Counted from the stretch's first letter, positions 1 through 6,099 are shown. The stretch is DNA of 6,174 bases from JBBDYG01 sp040901765 (GCA_040901765.1 JBBDYG010000047.1:1-6174), one strand, 5' to 3'. The notes: generated by a model from the sequence alone, not told the origin. Made by a program: numbers and translations.

Positions 1-60
1 CCAATCAGCCTGCACACGCTAGGAATCACCCACTAAATTTCCTGAAGAACCAAATTACTT

Positions 61-92
61 ACTCACCTACTCACCCACTCACCCACTCACTC
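61..92. repeat. 8-bp tandem repeat, four copies, overlapping a stop codon
   Basis: Four head-to-tail copies of an 8-base unit are visible: actcacct, actcaccc, actcaccc and actcactc. On the minus strand this reads as GGGTGAGT-like units. The last copy (85-92) contains the TGA stop (87-89) of the minus-strand binding-protein gene, so the array begins inside the last codons and continues downstream. The unit length is not a multiple of three, but the stop lies in the first copy read by the ribosome, so changes in copy number would not alter the protein. It could arise by replication slippage. No function can be assigned. Confidence 0.85.
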
Positions 93-1097
93 TTTACCTG
101 CTTTGACTCCCAACACTTCCGCCAGCCGGCGGGCGGCCAGCGCGCCGCCGTGGTAGTTGTCAGTGGCCACGTAGCTGACAATGATACTGTCGTCGGCCAG
201 GCCACTATCGAAAATTACTGTCGGGATTCCCTGCTGCTTCGCGTCTTTGACGGGTGCGATCATGGCTTGCGAATCGAGGGGGGCCAACACCAAGCCATCT
301 ACTTTTTTAGTGATGAACTCTTGGACCACATTGATCTGCCCTTCGGTATCGTTTTCCTGCAATGGCCCTTTCCAGAAAATCTCGACGTTTCCGGCCTCTT
401 TGGCGGCCTGGGCGGCGCCGGCATGCACCGACTTCCAAAACTCGTGAGTCGTGCCCTTGGGGATGACGGCAATTCGGTACTTCGCGTTCGCCGGCTGCTC
501 GCCGTCGACTTGGAATTGCGCAGGATGCAACAGTTTATCCATCGGACCATCGGCCATGTTCTCAAGAGTGGCGACGTACTCGCCGGTGACGATCCGCCTC
601 TCTACATCGTTGCCGTCCAAATGAGCCACCATGGTCTTCACACCCAAGTAACCCATGCTGACGGGATCTTGCAACACGATGCCATGTATTTTTCCCTCGG
701 CCAACGCCTTGTTGAGCTTAGGATTGGGGTCGAAGACCACCGCTTTGACTTTGCCCGCCACGCCCAAATTCTCCAGTGCGCCCAGCACGCCGTCGGCGTT
801 CGGTTCGCATACGGCAAAGATGCCGGTCGCGCGGCCTTGGTACTTGTTCAGCACGTCGGTCGCCTTGTCGAGCGCCGATTCAGGCGAGGTGCCGGCGTAC
901 TGATCGGAAGAAATCACCTTGATTTGAGGGTATTCCTTGGCTAGCGTTTCGAGAAACCCCTGCTCGCGCTGCTCGGTGCTTTCGCTACCTGGGTTATATC
1001 GCAGCAACACCACGCCCGGGTCGCTGCTGTCGCTCCCGCCACAACCAAGATGCGCACTCAGAACGACTAGCAGCAAAACGGCGAATCGATGTAACAT
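87..1097 (-). CDS. Sugar/inositol-type ABC transporter substrate-binding lipoprotein, apparently circularly permuted
   Basis: Predicted solute-binding lipoprotein of the type I periplasmic binding family (RbsB/IbpA-like), delivering a sugar or cyclitol to an ABC importer. The 336-residue product starts with a short signal peptide (hydrophobic run about residues 5-15) and a lipobox-like HLGC with Cys19. The chosen ATG has GTGAGGA 8 bases upstream; the longer GTG start at 1112 lies within that Shine-Dalgarno stretch. Lobe order is reversed. Residues about 28-195 match the usual second half: VVLLRYNPGS, REQGF (Arg44), CEPNADG (Asn100), VVFD (Asp123), IVLQ (Gln143). A linker follows (about 196-205). 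Residues 206-336 match the usual first half: RIAVIPKGTTHEFW (Phe220, Trp221), VIFDSG (Asp297), ATDNYHGG. The end, at LGVKAGKE, is where relatives run on into the strand that here follows the signal peptide. No pieces seem missing. The divergent myo-inositol oxygenase hints at an inositol ligand, but this is inference. Permease and ATPase genes are not in the window. Confidence 0.9.
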   Translation of the reverse strand: MLHRFAVLLLVVLSAHLGCGGSDSSDPGVVLLRYNPGSESTEQREQGFLETLAKEYPQIKVISSDQYAGTSPESALDKATDVLNKYQGRATGIFAVCEPNADGVLGALENLGVAGKVKAVVFDPNPKLNKALAEGKIHGIVLQDPVSMGYLGVKTMVAHLDGNDVERRIVTGEYVATLENMADGPMDKLLHPAQFQVDGEQPANAKYRIAVIPKGTTHEFWKSVHAGAAQAAKEAGNVEIFWKGPLQENDTEGQINVVQEFITKKVDGLVLAPLDSQAMIAPVKDAKQQGIPTVIFDSGLADDSIIVSYVATDNYHGGALAARRLAEVLGVKAGKE

Positions 1098-1105
1098 GTA
1101 GGACA

Positions 1106-1112
1106 TCCTCAC
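1106..1112 (-). promoter_or_regulatory. Ribosome binding site deciding the binding-protein start
   Basis: Minus-strand GTGAGGA lies 8 bases before the ATG at 1097. The alternative in-frame starts are a GTG at 1112, which lies inside this motif, and an ATG at 1106, which overlaps its last base. Neither has a comparable motif at the right distance. This favours the 336-residue product with a compact MLHR n-region before the hydrophobic signal core. Confidence 0.6.
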
Positions 1113-1142
1113 GGCCGGGAATCGTGCGTACGAATCTAGCCA

Positions 1143-1171
1143 TTGAGGATACTACCGCGACCCGTCATAAA
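1143..1171 (+). promoter_or_regulatory. Possible sigma70-like promoter for the myo-inositol oxygenase
   Basis: TTGAGG (1143-1148) and CATAAA (1166-1171) are separated by exactly 17 bases, each matching four of six positions of the sigma70 consensus. They lie in the short divergent region and would give a leader of roughly 40 bases before the ATG at 1216. Promoter rules in the suspected phylum are poorly defined and boxes this weak occur by chance. No convincing partner promoter for the minus-strand gene was found. Confidence 0.25.
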
Positions 1172-1215
1172 CAACATGGTCCAGCGTCGCGGTACTGGCT
1201 TTATTCAACGTAAAG

Positions 1216-2088
1216 ATGATGAAACTTCCATCGGACATCGATTCGAAGCCGGAAGGTGCGCTTCACGCCTGGGAGCAATTCGTCGAAGAGCAGGTTTATC
1301 CCCAGCCAGGAGCCAAAGCGAAAGACGACTATCGCAATTACGATAGCCCCGCGCGGGATACCGTTCGCGAGTTCTATCGGCAGAATCACCGCTTTCAGAC
1401 ATTCGAATTCGTGCGTCAGAAACGCGAGGACTTTCTCCGCCTCAATCGTCGGCGGATGAGCATCTTAGAGGCGCTCGACTTTCTCGACACGTTGGTCGAC
1501 GACTCCGATCCGGACATCGACCTCGATCAGCGCCAGCATTTGCTTCAAACTTCCGAAGCGATTCGGGCCGACGGGCGCGAAGATTGGTTCGTGTTAACCG
1601 GCCTGTTGCACGACCTGGGCAAGGTGCTGTGTCTTTTTGGCGAGCCGCAGTGGGCCGTGGTCGGCGACACGTTTCCCGTCGGCTGCCGGTTCAGTGAACG
1701 CATCGTTTACCAGGAATTCTTCGCTGAGAATCCAGACGCTAGCGATCCGCGGTACAACACTCGGCTGGGAATTTATGAGGAGCATTGCGGCTTGCGAAAC
1801 CTCCTCATGTCGTGGGGGCACGATGAGTATCTATATCATGTCATGAAGAATTACCTGCCCGAGCCTGCCCTGTATATGATTCGCTTCCACTCGTTCTATG
1901 CCTGGCATCGCGAGGGCGAGTACGACTGGCTTTGCGACGACCACGACCGCGAAATGTTGCCCCGAGTTCAGGAGTTTAATCTCTACGACCTCTACTCGAA
2001 GTGCCCCCAGCCGCCAGACTGGAAGGAATTGCGTCCTTACTACATCGAATTATTCCAGAGATTTCTTCCGGCACAGTTGGCGTTCTAA
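1216..2088 (+). CDS. MIOX: Inositol oxygenase (myo-inositol to D-glucuronate)
   Basis: Cytosolic di-iron oxygenase that cleaves the myo-inositol ring with O2 to give D-glucuronate. The 290-residue product is close to the animal enzyme (about 285) and reads as a full-length member. All six iron ligands of the family can be placed: His108 (HLLQTSEAIR), His132-Asp133 (LLHDLGK), His202 (SWGHDEYLY), His225 (IRFHSFYAWH) and Asp258 (FNLYDLYSK). Their spacing follows the human enzyme apart from a three-residue gap before the FHSF motif. Other hallmarks are HRFQTFEFV near 58-66, DSDPDIDLDQ at 96-105 and FPVGC at 153-157. Two ATGs are adjacent (1216, 1219) and neither has a strong Shine-Dalgarno, so the start could be one codon later. 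The gene diverges from the binding-protein gene across about 118 bp and converges on the dehydratase gene. The enzyme is best known from eukaryotes and is scattered in bacteria, so acquisition by transfer is possible; codon use looks like the neighbours. Confidence 0.96.
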   Translation: MMKLPSDIDSKPEGALHAWEQFVEEQVYPQPGAKAKDDYRNYDSPARDTVREFYRQNHRFQTFEFVRQKREDFLRLNRRRMSILEALDFLDTLVDDSDPDIDLDQRQHLLQTSEAIRADGREDWFVLTGLLHDLGKVLCLFGEPQWAVVGDTFPVGCRFSERIVYQEFFAENPDASDPRYNTRLGIYEEHCGLRNLLMSWGHDEYLYHVMKNYLPEPALYMIRFHSFYAWHREGEYDWLCDDHDREMLPRVQEFNLYDLYSKCPQPPDWKELRPYYIELFQRFLPAQLAF

Positions 2089-2116
2089 CTACCGTGCGGG
2101 AAATTCAGCGCAGAAA

Positions 2117-3706
2117 TTACAAGATCGGCCCGAGGTTCCACGGCACGAATTCCTCCTCGCCGATCCCGTGATGCTCGCTCTTGGTCTTCTTGCCGCCGGC
2201 GACGGCCAGGATTTCCTCAAAGATGTCGCGGCCAACTTCTTGAATCGTACGGCCGGCGAGGATTGTGCCGGCGTCGAGGTCCATGTCGCCGATCATCCGC
2301 TCGTACATCGGCGTATTGGTTGCGACCTTGATGCTGGGCGTCGGCTTGCAGCCGTAGCAGCTTCCGCGGCCGGTGGTGAAGACGACGACGTTCGCCCCGC
2401 CGGCGACAATCCCGGTCACACTGACGGCGTCCAGCCCCGGCGTGTCCATCACGACCAACCCCTTGGCGGTCACCGGTTCGGCATAGTGGTAGACCTCAAC
2501 GAGCGCCGTTGAGCCGCCTTTGGCCACGGCCCCCAGCGACTTCTCGAGGATCGTCGTCAGCCCGCCTTCCTTGTTCCCCAGTGAAGGGTTGTTGTCCATC
2601 TGGCCGCCGAAGATGCCGCTGTACCACTTCCACCACTCGATTCGTTCGATCAGCTTATCGGCGACCTCCTTCGACATCGCCCGCCGGGTCAGCAAGTGCT
2701 CGGCCCCATAAATCTCATCCGTCTCCGCGAGGATGCTCGTCCCACCGCAGGCGACGAGCATGTCGCTCGCCACGCCGAGCGCCGGGTTGGCCGTCACGCC
2801 GGAATTGCCGTCGCTGCCGCCGCAATTGGTCCCCAGCACAATCTCGCTCGCCGGAATCGACTCGCGTCGCACGTCGTTCACCTTCGGCAGCATTTGGGCC
2901 ACGAGCCTGACCCCTTTTTCCATCGTCGCGACTGTCCCGCCCTCATCCTGCATCGACAGTACAATCGGCCCCCGCGAAATGCCATTGCTGCTGCGGGTGT
3001 CGAAGTTCCCTGGCCCTCCGCCAGAAGCGCCGCCGATCTGCACTAGGTTCTGGTCCTGCATAAGATATCCGATCCCGCCCGTCTCGCACCCCAGGCCGAT
3101 GAGCAGATACCCGCCGATATTCGGATGCTTGGCGATGCCAGCCAGCGTGCGGTTGAGAACCTGATGGGCCGCACCGCGATAACTCATGCCGCACCCTCCA
3201 CCGTGCGTGAAGGCCACGACGCCGTCGATCTGCGGATAATCGCGGAGCAATTCGGCCGTGAACTTCCGCGAAATCGCCTTGCACACGGACGCGGAGCAGT
3301 TGACCGACGAGATCACCGCGAGATAGTTCCGCGCCCCGGAACGCCCATCGGCCCGGCGGTAGCCTTGAAAGGTCCGATCGCGGATCGGTGTCGGCTGCGT
3401 GGGCGTCTCGGTCGCGCTCGCATAATCGCGGGCGAAATCGCCAACCGCACAGTTATGCACATGCACCCAATCGCCCGGCTCAATCGCCTCGGTCGCGAAT
3501 CCGATGGTTTGTCCATACCGCAGTACGCGCTCCCCGCGCCTGATCACTCGCAGGGCCAGCTTGTGTCCGAGCTGAATCGGCTGCCGCAGGGTTACCGAGA
3601 GCGTACCGAGTTTGAGAGCGGAATCGCCCCCCAGCGGTCGCGTGGCGATGGCGACGTTGTCGTCGGGATGGAGCTGAATCGCCTCGGGCACTAGGGAATT
3701 CGCCAT
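2117..3706 (-). CDS. uxaA: UxaA/GarD-family dehydratase (altronate or galactarate dehydratase-like)
   Basis: Predicted sugar-acid dehydratase of the altronate hydrolase/galactarate dehydratase family. UxaA converts D-altronate to 2-keto-3-deoxygluconate; GarD converts galactarate to 5-keto-4-deoxyglucarate. The 529-residue product has an N-terminal SAF domain (about 9-86: HPDDNVAIA, QLGHKLAL, GDWVHVHN), a linker, then the catalytic region from about 113 (FQGYRRADGRSGARNYLAV). Family motifs are FTHGGGCGM (166-174), LIGLGCETGG (202-211), GTNCGGSDGNSGVTANP (292-308), NNPSLGNKEGGLTT (372-385) and VVFTTGRGSCYGCKPTPSIKVATN (441-464). VHVHN favours UxaA, whereas the tail (EVGRDIFEEILAVAGGKKT) recalls GarD, so substrate is unsettled. 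A Gly/Ser-rich stretch at about 222-246 looks like an insertion. The ATG at 3706 is chosen because the SAF domain begins right after it; the frame stays open upstream to 4096 but that part is Arg/Cys/Pro-rich and unlike the family. No clear Shine-Dalgarno was found. Confidence 0.92.
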   Translation of the reverse strand: MANSLVPEAIQLHPDDNVAIATRPLGGDSALKLGTLSVTLRQPIQLGHKLALRVIRRGERVLRYGQTIGFATEAIEPGDWVHVHNCAVGDFARDYASATETPTQPTPIRDRTFQGYRRADGRSGARNYLAVISSVNCSASVCKAISRKFTAELLRDYPQIDGVVAFTHGGGCGMSYRGAAHQVLNRTLAGIAKHPNIGGYLLIGLGCETGGIGYLMQDQNLVQIGGASGGGPGNFDTRSSNGISRGPIVLSMQDEGGTVATMEKGVRLVAQMLPKVNDVRRESIPASEIVLGTNCGGSDGNSGVTANPALGVASDMLVACGGTSILAETDEIYGAEHLLTRRAMSKEVADKLIERIEWWKWYSGIFGGQMDNNPSLGNKEGGLTTILEKSLGAVAKGGSTALVEVYHYAEPVTAKGLVVMDTPGLDAVSVTGIVAGGANVVVFTTGRGSCYGCKPTPSIKVATNTPMYERMIGDMDLDAGTILAGRTIQEVGRDIFEEILAVAGGKKTKSEHHGIGEEEFVPWNLGPIL

Positions 3707-3763
3707 GGGATCGAAAAACCGTTTGGAAACAAGAGGAAGCGAGCCGCAGAGATGAGCAAACCC

Positions 3764-3773
3764 AAGTGTACTT
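3764..3773. promoter_or_regulatory. Candidate operator AAGTGTACTT upstream of the dehydratase gene
   Basis: The 10-base sequence AAGTGTACTT is an inverted repeat (AAGT, two-base centre, ACTT) about 58 bases upstream of the minus-strand dehydratase start. A second site with the same arms, AAGTATACTT, lies in the same intergenic region before the divergent gene. Short palindromes in this position are typical of repressor sites, and known hexuronate operators of the GntR type (UxuR/ExuR) are also palindromes, some centred on GTATAC. Which regulator, if any, binds here is unknown. Confidence 0.25.
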
Positions 3774-4052
3774 CTACAGGGCCTGATCAAGTATTGAAAG
3801 GCATAGATGTGCATTATCTCGGCGCACGGGCGTCCGTGGAATCGACTCGAATCCAATACGTCGCCCGCAACGACCCATCTGAGACGGCGGCTATTCCTAA
3901 GGGATCCTGGCCGAGGGCGCTCTGCGTTGGATAGGCGCGCAACGCTACCGCAAGAATCACAAGGGGCAAGAACTGCACCCGCCTTCGGCAGTGAGTAGCG
4001 TTCACGGGTTTCCTCTGGAATTGGGCCAGAAAAGCGGGAGCAATTGGCACGA

Positions 4053-4068
4053 CAAGTAAGTATACTTG
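4053..4068. promoter_or_regulatory. Candidate operator, palindrome CAAGTA-AGTA-TACTTG
   Basis: The sequence CAAGTAAGTATACTTG is a perfect 6-4-6 inverted repeat and contains the overlapping 10-base palindrome AAGTATACTT (4058-4067). It lies about 145 bases upstream of the glycosidase-like gene and about 350 bases upstream of the divergent dehydratase gene. The central ten bases share both arms with the site at 3764-3773. It contains TATACT, which resembles a -10 box, but no -35 box at normal spacing was found on either strand. Confidence 0.3.
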
Positions 4069-4195
4069 GTCGGATCCACAATGCACGGCAGTGCAATAGT
4101 ACGCATTGATGCCTTGGTCACGTCGACCGACATCCATCTGCTACCGAATCTGGATCAACCAATGTTAGTTTTGTCGGCAGGCTCTAAGTCAACAA

Positions 4196-4202
4196 AGAGG
4201 AG
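4196..4202 (+). promoter_or_regulatory. Ribosome binding site deciding the start of the exported protein
   Basis: AGAGGAG at 4196-4202 is a strong Shine-Dalgarno match ending 10 bases before the ATG at 4213. The open frame extends upstream to an ATG at 4066, but the ATG at 4213 is the one followed at once by a signal peptide, so the motif and the protein agree. Confidence 0.75.
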
Positions 4203-4212
4203 TCTTCAGAAC

Positions 4213-6027
4213 ATGTACAGAGCGTTTGTGGTTTCCGCGGTACTGTGTCTATGGGCGGCCGGTTCGGCGATGGGCGAGCCTCCCTTTCAACTTTGGGGCG
4301 GCCAGGCGCAGTCGGACTGGGCCAGGATAGACGAGGCGGTCGTCATAACGGACATGACCAAATGCCAGCCGGCCTCGGCGCTGACGCCCAAGTTGAAGAA
4401 GGGCCATTGGCGGATCATTCCTTACCAGATGACAAACATCCCTATTCGAGACGTCGATGGGCCCCCTTATGAGGTCGGCAATAACTATGTGGGAAATGTC
4501 GTTTATGCCGCACCGGAAGCGGAGGCGCCCGACTTGACGCTCCGCCTCGGGGTCTCCGGTTGGCACGCGATATTCGTCGGGTTATTCGGTTCCGATATGC
4601 CCAATTCCACGCTATTCAAAGTGGATTCGGACCCTGCTCCGACAACGCTAAGTACCTCCAACCGCGACTATTACGGCAATTCGACGGAACTGTTTCTGAA
4701 AGTGGTGGAACTGACGCCGGACAGCGTACTTCACATTGGCCAGCGCTCCTCGGGCCACGCGTCGGGAGCCGCCATGACGCACGTCAAACTGATCCCCCTG
4801 ACTCAGAACGAAACGGGCGCTATCCTCGCCCGTCGGGCCGATAAGTCGCGCCGAATCCATACGACAGGGTCGGACGGGTTCAGCTTCATTTATGCCATAC
4901 GGCCCACCACAGAGGAGGATGTTCGCACGGAGATTGAACCACACCGGCACACGGATTACGGCACGTTTCTACTCGAATCGTTCGGCGCGGATAGGACCAG
5001 CTATCCGTCGAAGGTGGGGCATATGCCGGGCCAGGATCAAGATCTTTTTACGGCGCCTGGTTACCGGTACTACGTTGAGGCCGTAGGCGAACTCGCCCGG
5101 AAAGGCGTCAATCCGGTAAAAGTGCTCATCGACGCCGCCCATGAAATGGGGATGGACATCCACGTCGGAATCCGGCCAGCCGGGTGGTCTCATCCCACGC
5201 CGTTTTCAGATTTGTGGGATACGCCATTCTACCTCGATAACCCCCAATGGCGTTGCTTCGACCGGGACGGAACCGAAATCACGCGCATGAGTTGGGCGTT
5301 TCCCGAAGTGCGCAAACACATGATCGATCTGCTGGTAGAAAACATGACTTTTGGCGCGGACGGCGCCCACTTGATGTTTGGGCGCGGCTACCCGCTCGCG
5401 TTGTACGAGCAACCGGTGCTCGACGCCTATAAGAAGCGGTTCGGCGGCGATCCTCGCGAAGTTCGTGAGCCAAATCCGAAAATGTTCGAGATCTGGTCCG
5501 ATTATGTCACCGTGTTCTTTAAAGAGTTGCGGGAGGCACTCGACAAGTACTCGGCGGATACGGGCAGCGATAAGCGTCTGAAGATCAGCGCCCTGGTCTT
5601 GCCCGGTCTCGACAATAACCGCCAATACGGCGTCGATGTCGCCCGGCTTGTTGACGCGGGGTTGCTCGATCAGGTGTATACGGAGGACGGATTCGGCGGA
5701 AGTCGGCCGGTGGAGGACTATCTGCAGGACGTCAAGGAGTTTATGGCCATCTGCAGGCCTAAGGGCGTCCGGTTCCAACCTTCGCTGCCTTACGGAAAAA
5801 CCGACAAGGAGTACCTCGAACTCGCCATCGCGACCCTCGAGATGGGCGTGGATGGCATCTACCGGCACCATCAGGGCGGCGACCATTCCTGGGGGTCTAC
5901 CATTGAGGAGATGCGCTATCGGCTCGAGAACGGCGCCGTGGGAGCTCCGCCGCAACAGACCTACTATTTCCACAAGCTGGGCGACCACATCCGCGACACC
6001 CGGTACGGGAGTTGGTGGGGCGGTTGA
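4213..6027 (+). CDS. Exported glycoside-hydrolase-like TIM-barrel protein (family 10-like/GHL10 type)
   Basis: Predicted secreted or periplasmic carbohydrate-active protein of 604 residues. Residues 1-21 form a signal peptide (hydrophobic core about 4-16, probable cleavage after AGSAMG). Residues about 22-200 look beta-rich, with segments such as LTLRLGVSGWHAIFVGLFGS and SVLHIGQRSS, and may be a carbohydrate-binding-like sandwich. Residues about 218-575 read as a TIM barrel: FSFIYAIR, ARKGVNPVKVLIDAAHEMGMDIHVGIRP (296-321), NPQWRCFDRDGTEITRMSWAFPEVRKHMIDLLVE (343-376), GADGAHLMFGRG (381-392), LKISALVLPG (456-465), DQVYTEDGF (486-494) and GVDGIYRHHQGGD (545-557). The order of strand, DPxG-like substrate loop, PEVR helix and xDGxHL motif recalls the GHL10/DUF187 group of putative glycosidases. 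The usual acid after DG-x-H-L is Met388, so the catalytic residues cannot be assigned. The neighbouring uronate enzyme suggests a role in releasing acidic sugars, which is inference. Family assignment is by eye only. Confidence 0.85.
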   Translation: MYRAFVVSAVLCLWAAGSAMGEPPFQLWGGQAQSDWARIDEAVVITDMTKCQPASALTPKLKKGHWRIIPYQMTNIPIRDVDGPPYEVGNNYVGNVVYAAPEAEAPDLTLRLGVSGWHAIFVGLFGSDMPNSTLFKVDSDPAPTTLSTSNRDYYGNSTELFLKVVELTPDSVLHIGQRSSGHASGAAMTHVKLIPLTQNETGAILARRADKSRRIHTTGSDGFSFIYAIRPTTEEDVRTEIEPHRHTDYGTFLLESFGADRTSYPSKVGHMPGQDQDLFTAPGYRYYVEAVGELARKGVNPVKVLIDAAHEMGMDIHVGIRPAGWSHPTPFSDLWDTPFYLDNPQWRCFDRDGTEITRMSWAFPEVRKHMIDLLVENMTFGADGAHLMFGRGYPLALYEQPVLDAYKKRFGGDPREVREPNPKMFEIWSDYVTVFFKELREALDKYSADTGSDKRLKISALVLPGLDNNRQYGVDVARLVDAGLLDQVYTEDGFGGSRPVEDYLQDVKEFMAICRPKGVRFQPSLPYGKTDKEYLELAIATLEMGVDGIYRHHQGGDHSWGSTIEEMRYRLENGAVGAPPQQTYYFHKLGDHIRDTRYGSWWGG

Positions 6028-6050
6028 CCCTACCTCATTGGCGTTTGTTT

Positions 6051-6099
6051 CTCGAGTAGAGCCGGATGGGCACTCGCGGCTCGAGTAGAAGCGGAGGGT
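6051..6099. repeat. Short direct repeat downstream of the exported protein gene
   Basis: CTCGAGTAGAGCCGGATGGG (6051-6070) recurs as CTCGAGTAGAAGCGGAGGGT (6080-6099). The two match at 16 of 20 positions, with the first ten bases identical and a start-to-start distance of 29 bases. The pair begins 24 bases after the stop codon. It is too short to identify as a mobile-element end or CRISPR unit; it may be a small local duplication. Confidence 0.5.

Larger units (their letters stand above)
3707..4212. other. 506-bp divergent intergenic region without a credible gene
   Basis: This region separates the divergent dehydratase and glycosidase-like genes and should contain both promoters. Several frames are open here, including the upstream extension of the dehydratase frame, but their translations are rich in Arg, Cys and Pro, lack recognisable motifs and lack ribosome binding sites, so I treat them as chance. 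The stretch contains two AAGT-RT-ACTT palindromes, listed separately. No tRNA, no obvious structured RNA and no insertion-sequence ends were seen. No promoter with both boxes at proper spacing was identified. Confidence 0.6.

Noticed and set aside
150..944. 264-codon plus-strand open frame opposite the binding-protein gene
   Set aside because: It is fully antisense to a gene with clear family motifs and a good ribosome site, and its translation is His/Arg-rich with no recognisable motif. Long antisense frames are common in high-GC DNA.
2089..2116. Imperfect palindrome around GCGC between the two convergent stop codons
   Set aside because: Too many mismatches and no T-run on either strand; it does not look like a bidirectional terminator.
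1898..2512. 204-codon plus-strand open frame spanning the end of the oxygenase gene and the start of the antisense dehydratase region
   Set aside because: It overlaps two confidently identified genes in other frames and its translation resembles nothing known.
3707..4096. Upstream in-frame extension of the dehydratase frame (130 codons)
   Set aside because: The added residues are Arg/Cys/Pro-rich and unlike any family N-terminus; the SAF domain begins directly after the ATG at 3706 and the shorter product matches the usual family length.
4113..4130. GGTC-N5-GACC inverted repeat upstream of the exported protein
   Set aside because: Only four bases per arm and a single copy; expected by chance in GC-rich DNA.
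4066..4212. Upstream in-frame extension of the exported protein
   Set aside because: The ATG at 4213 has a strong AGAGGAG site and is followed at once by a signal peptide; the extension would bury it.
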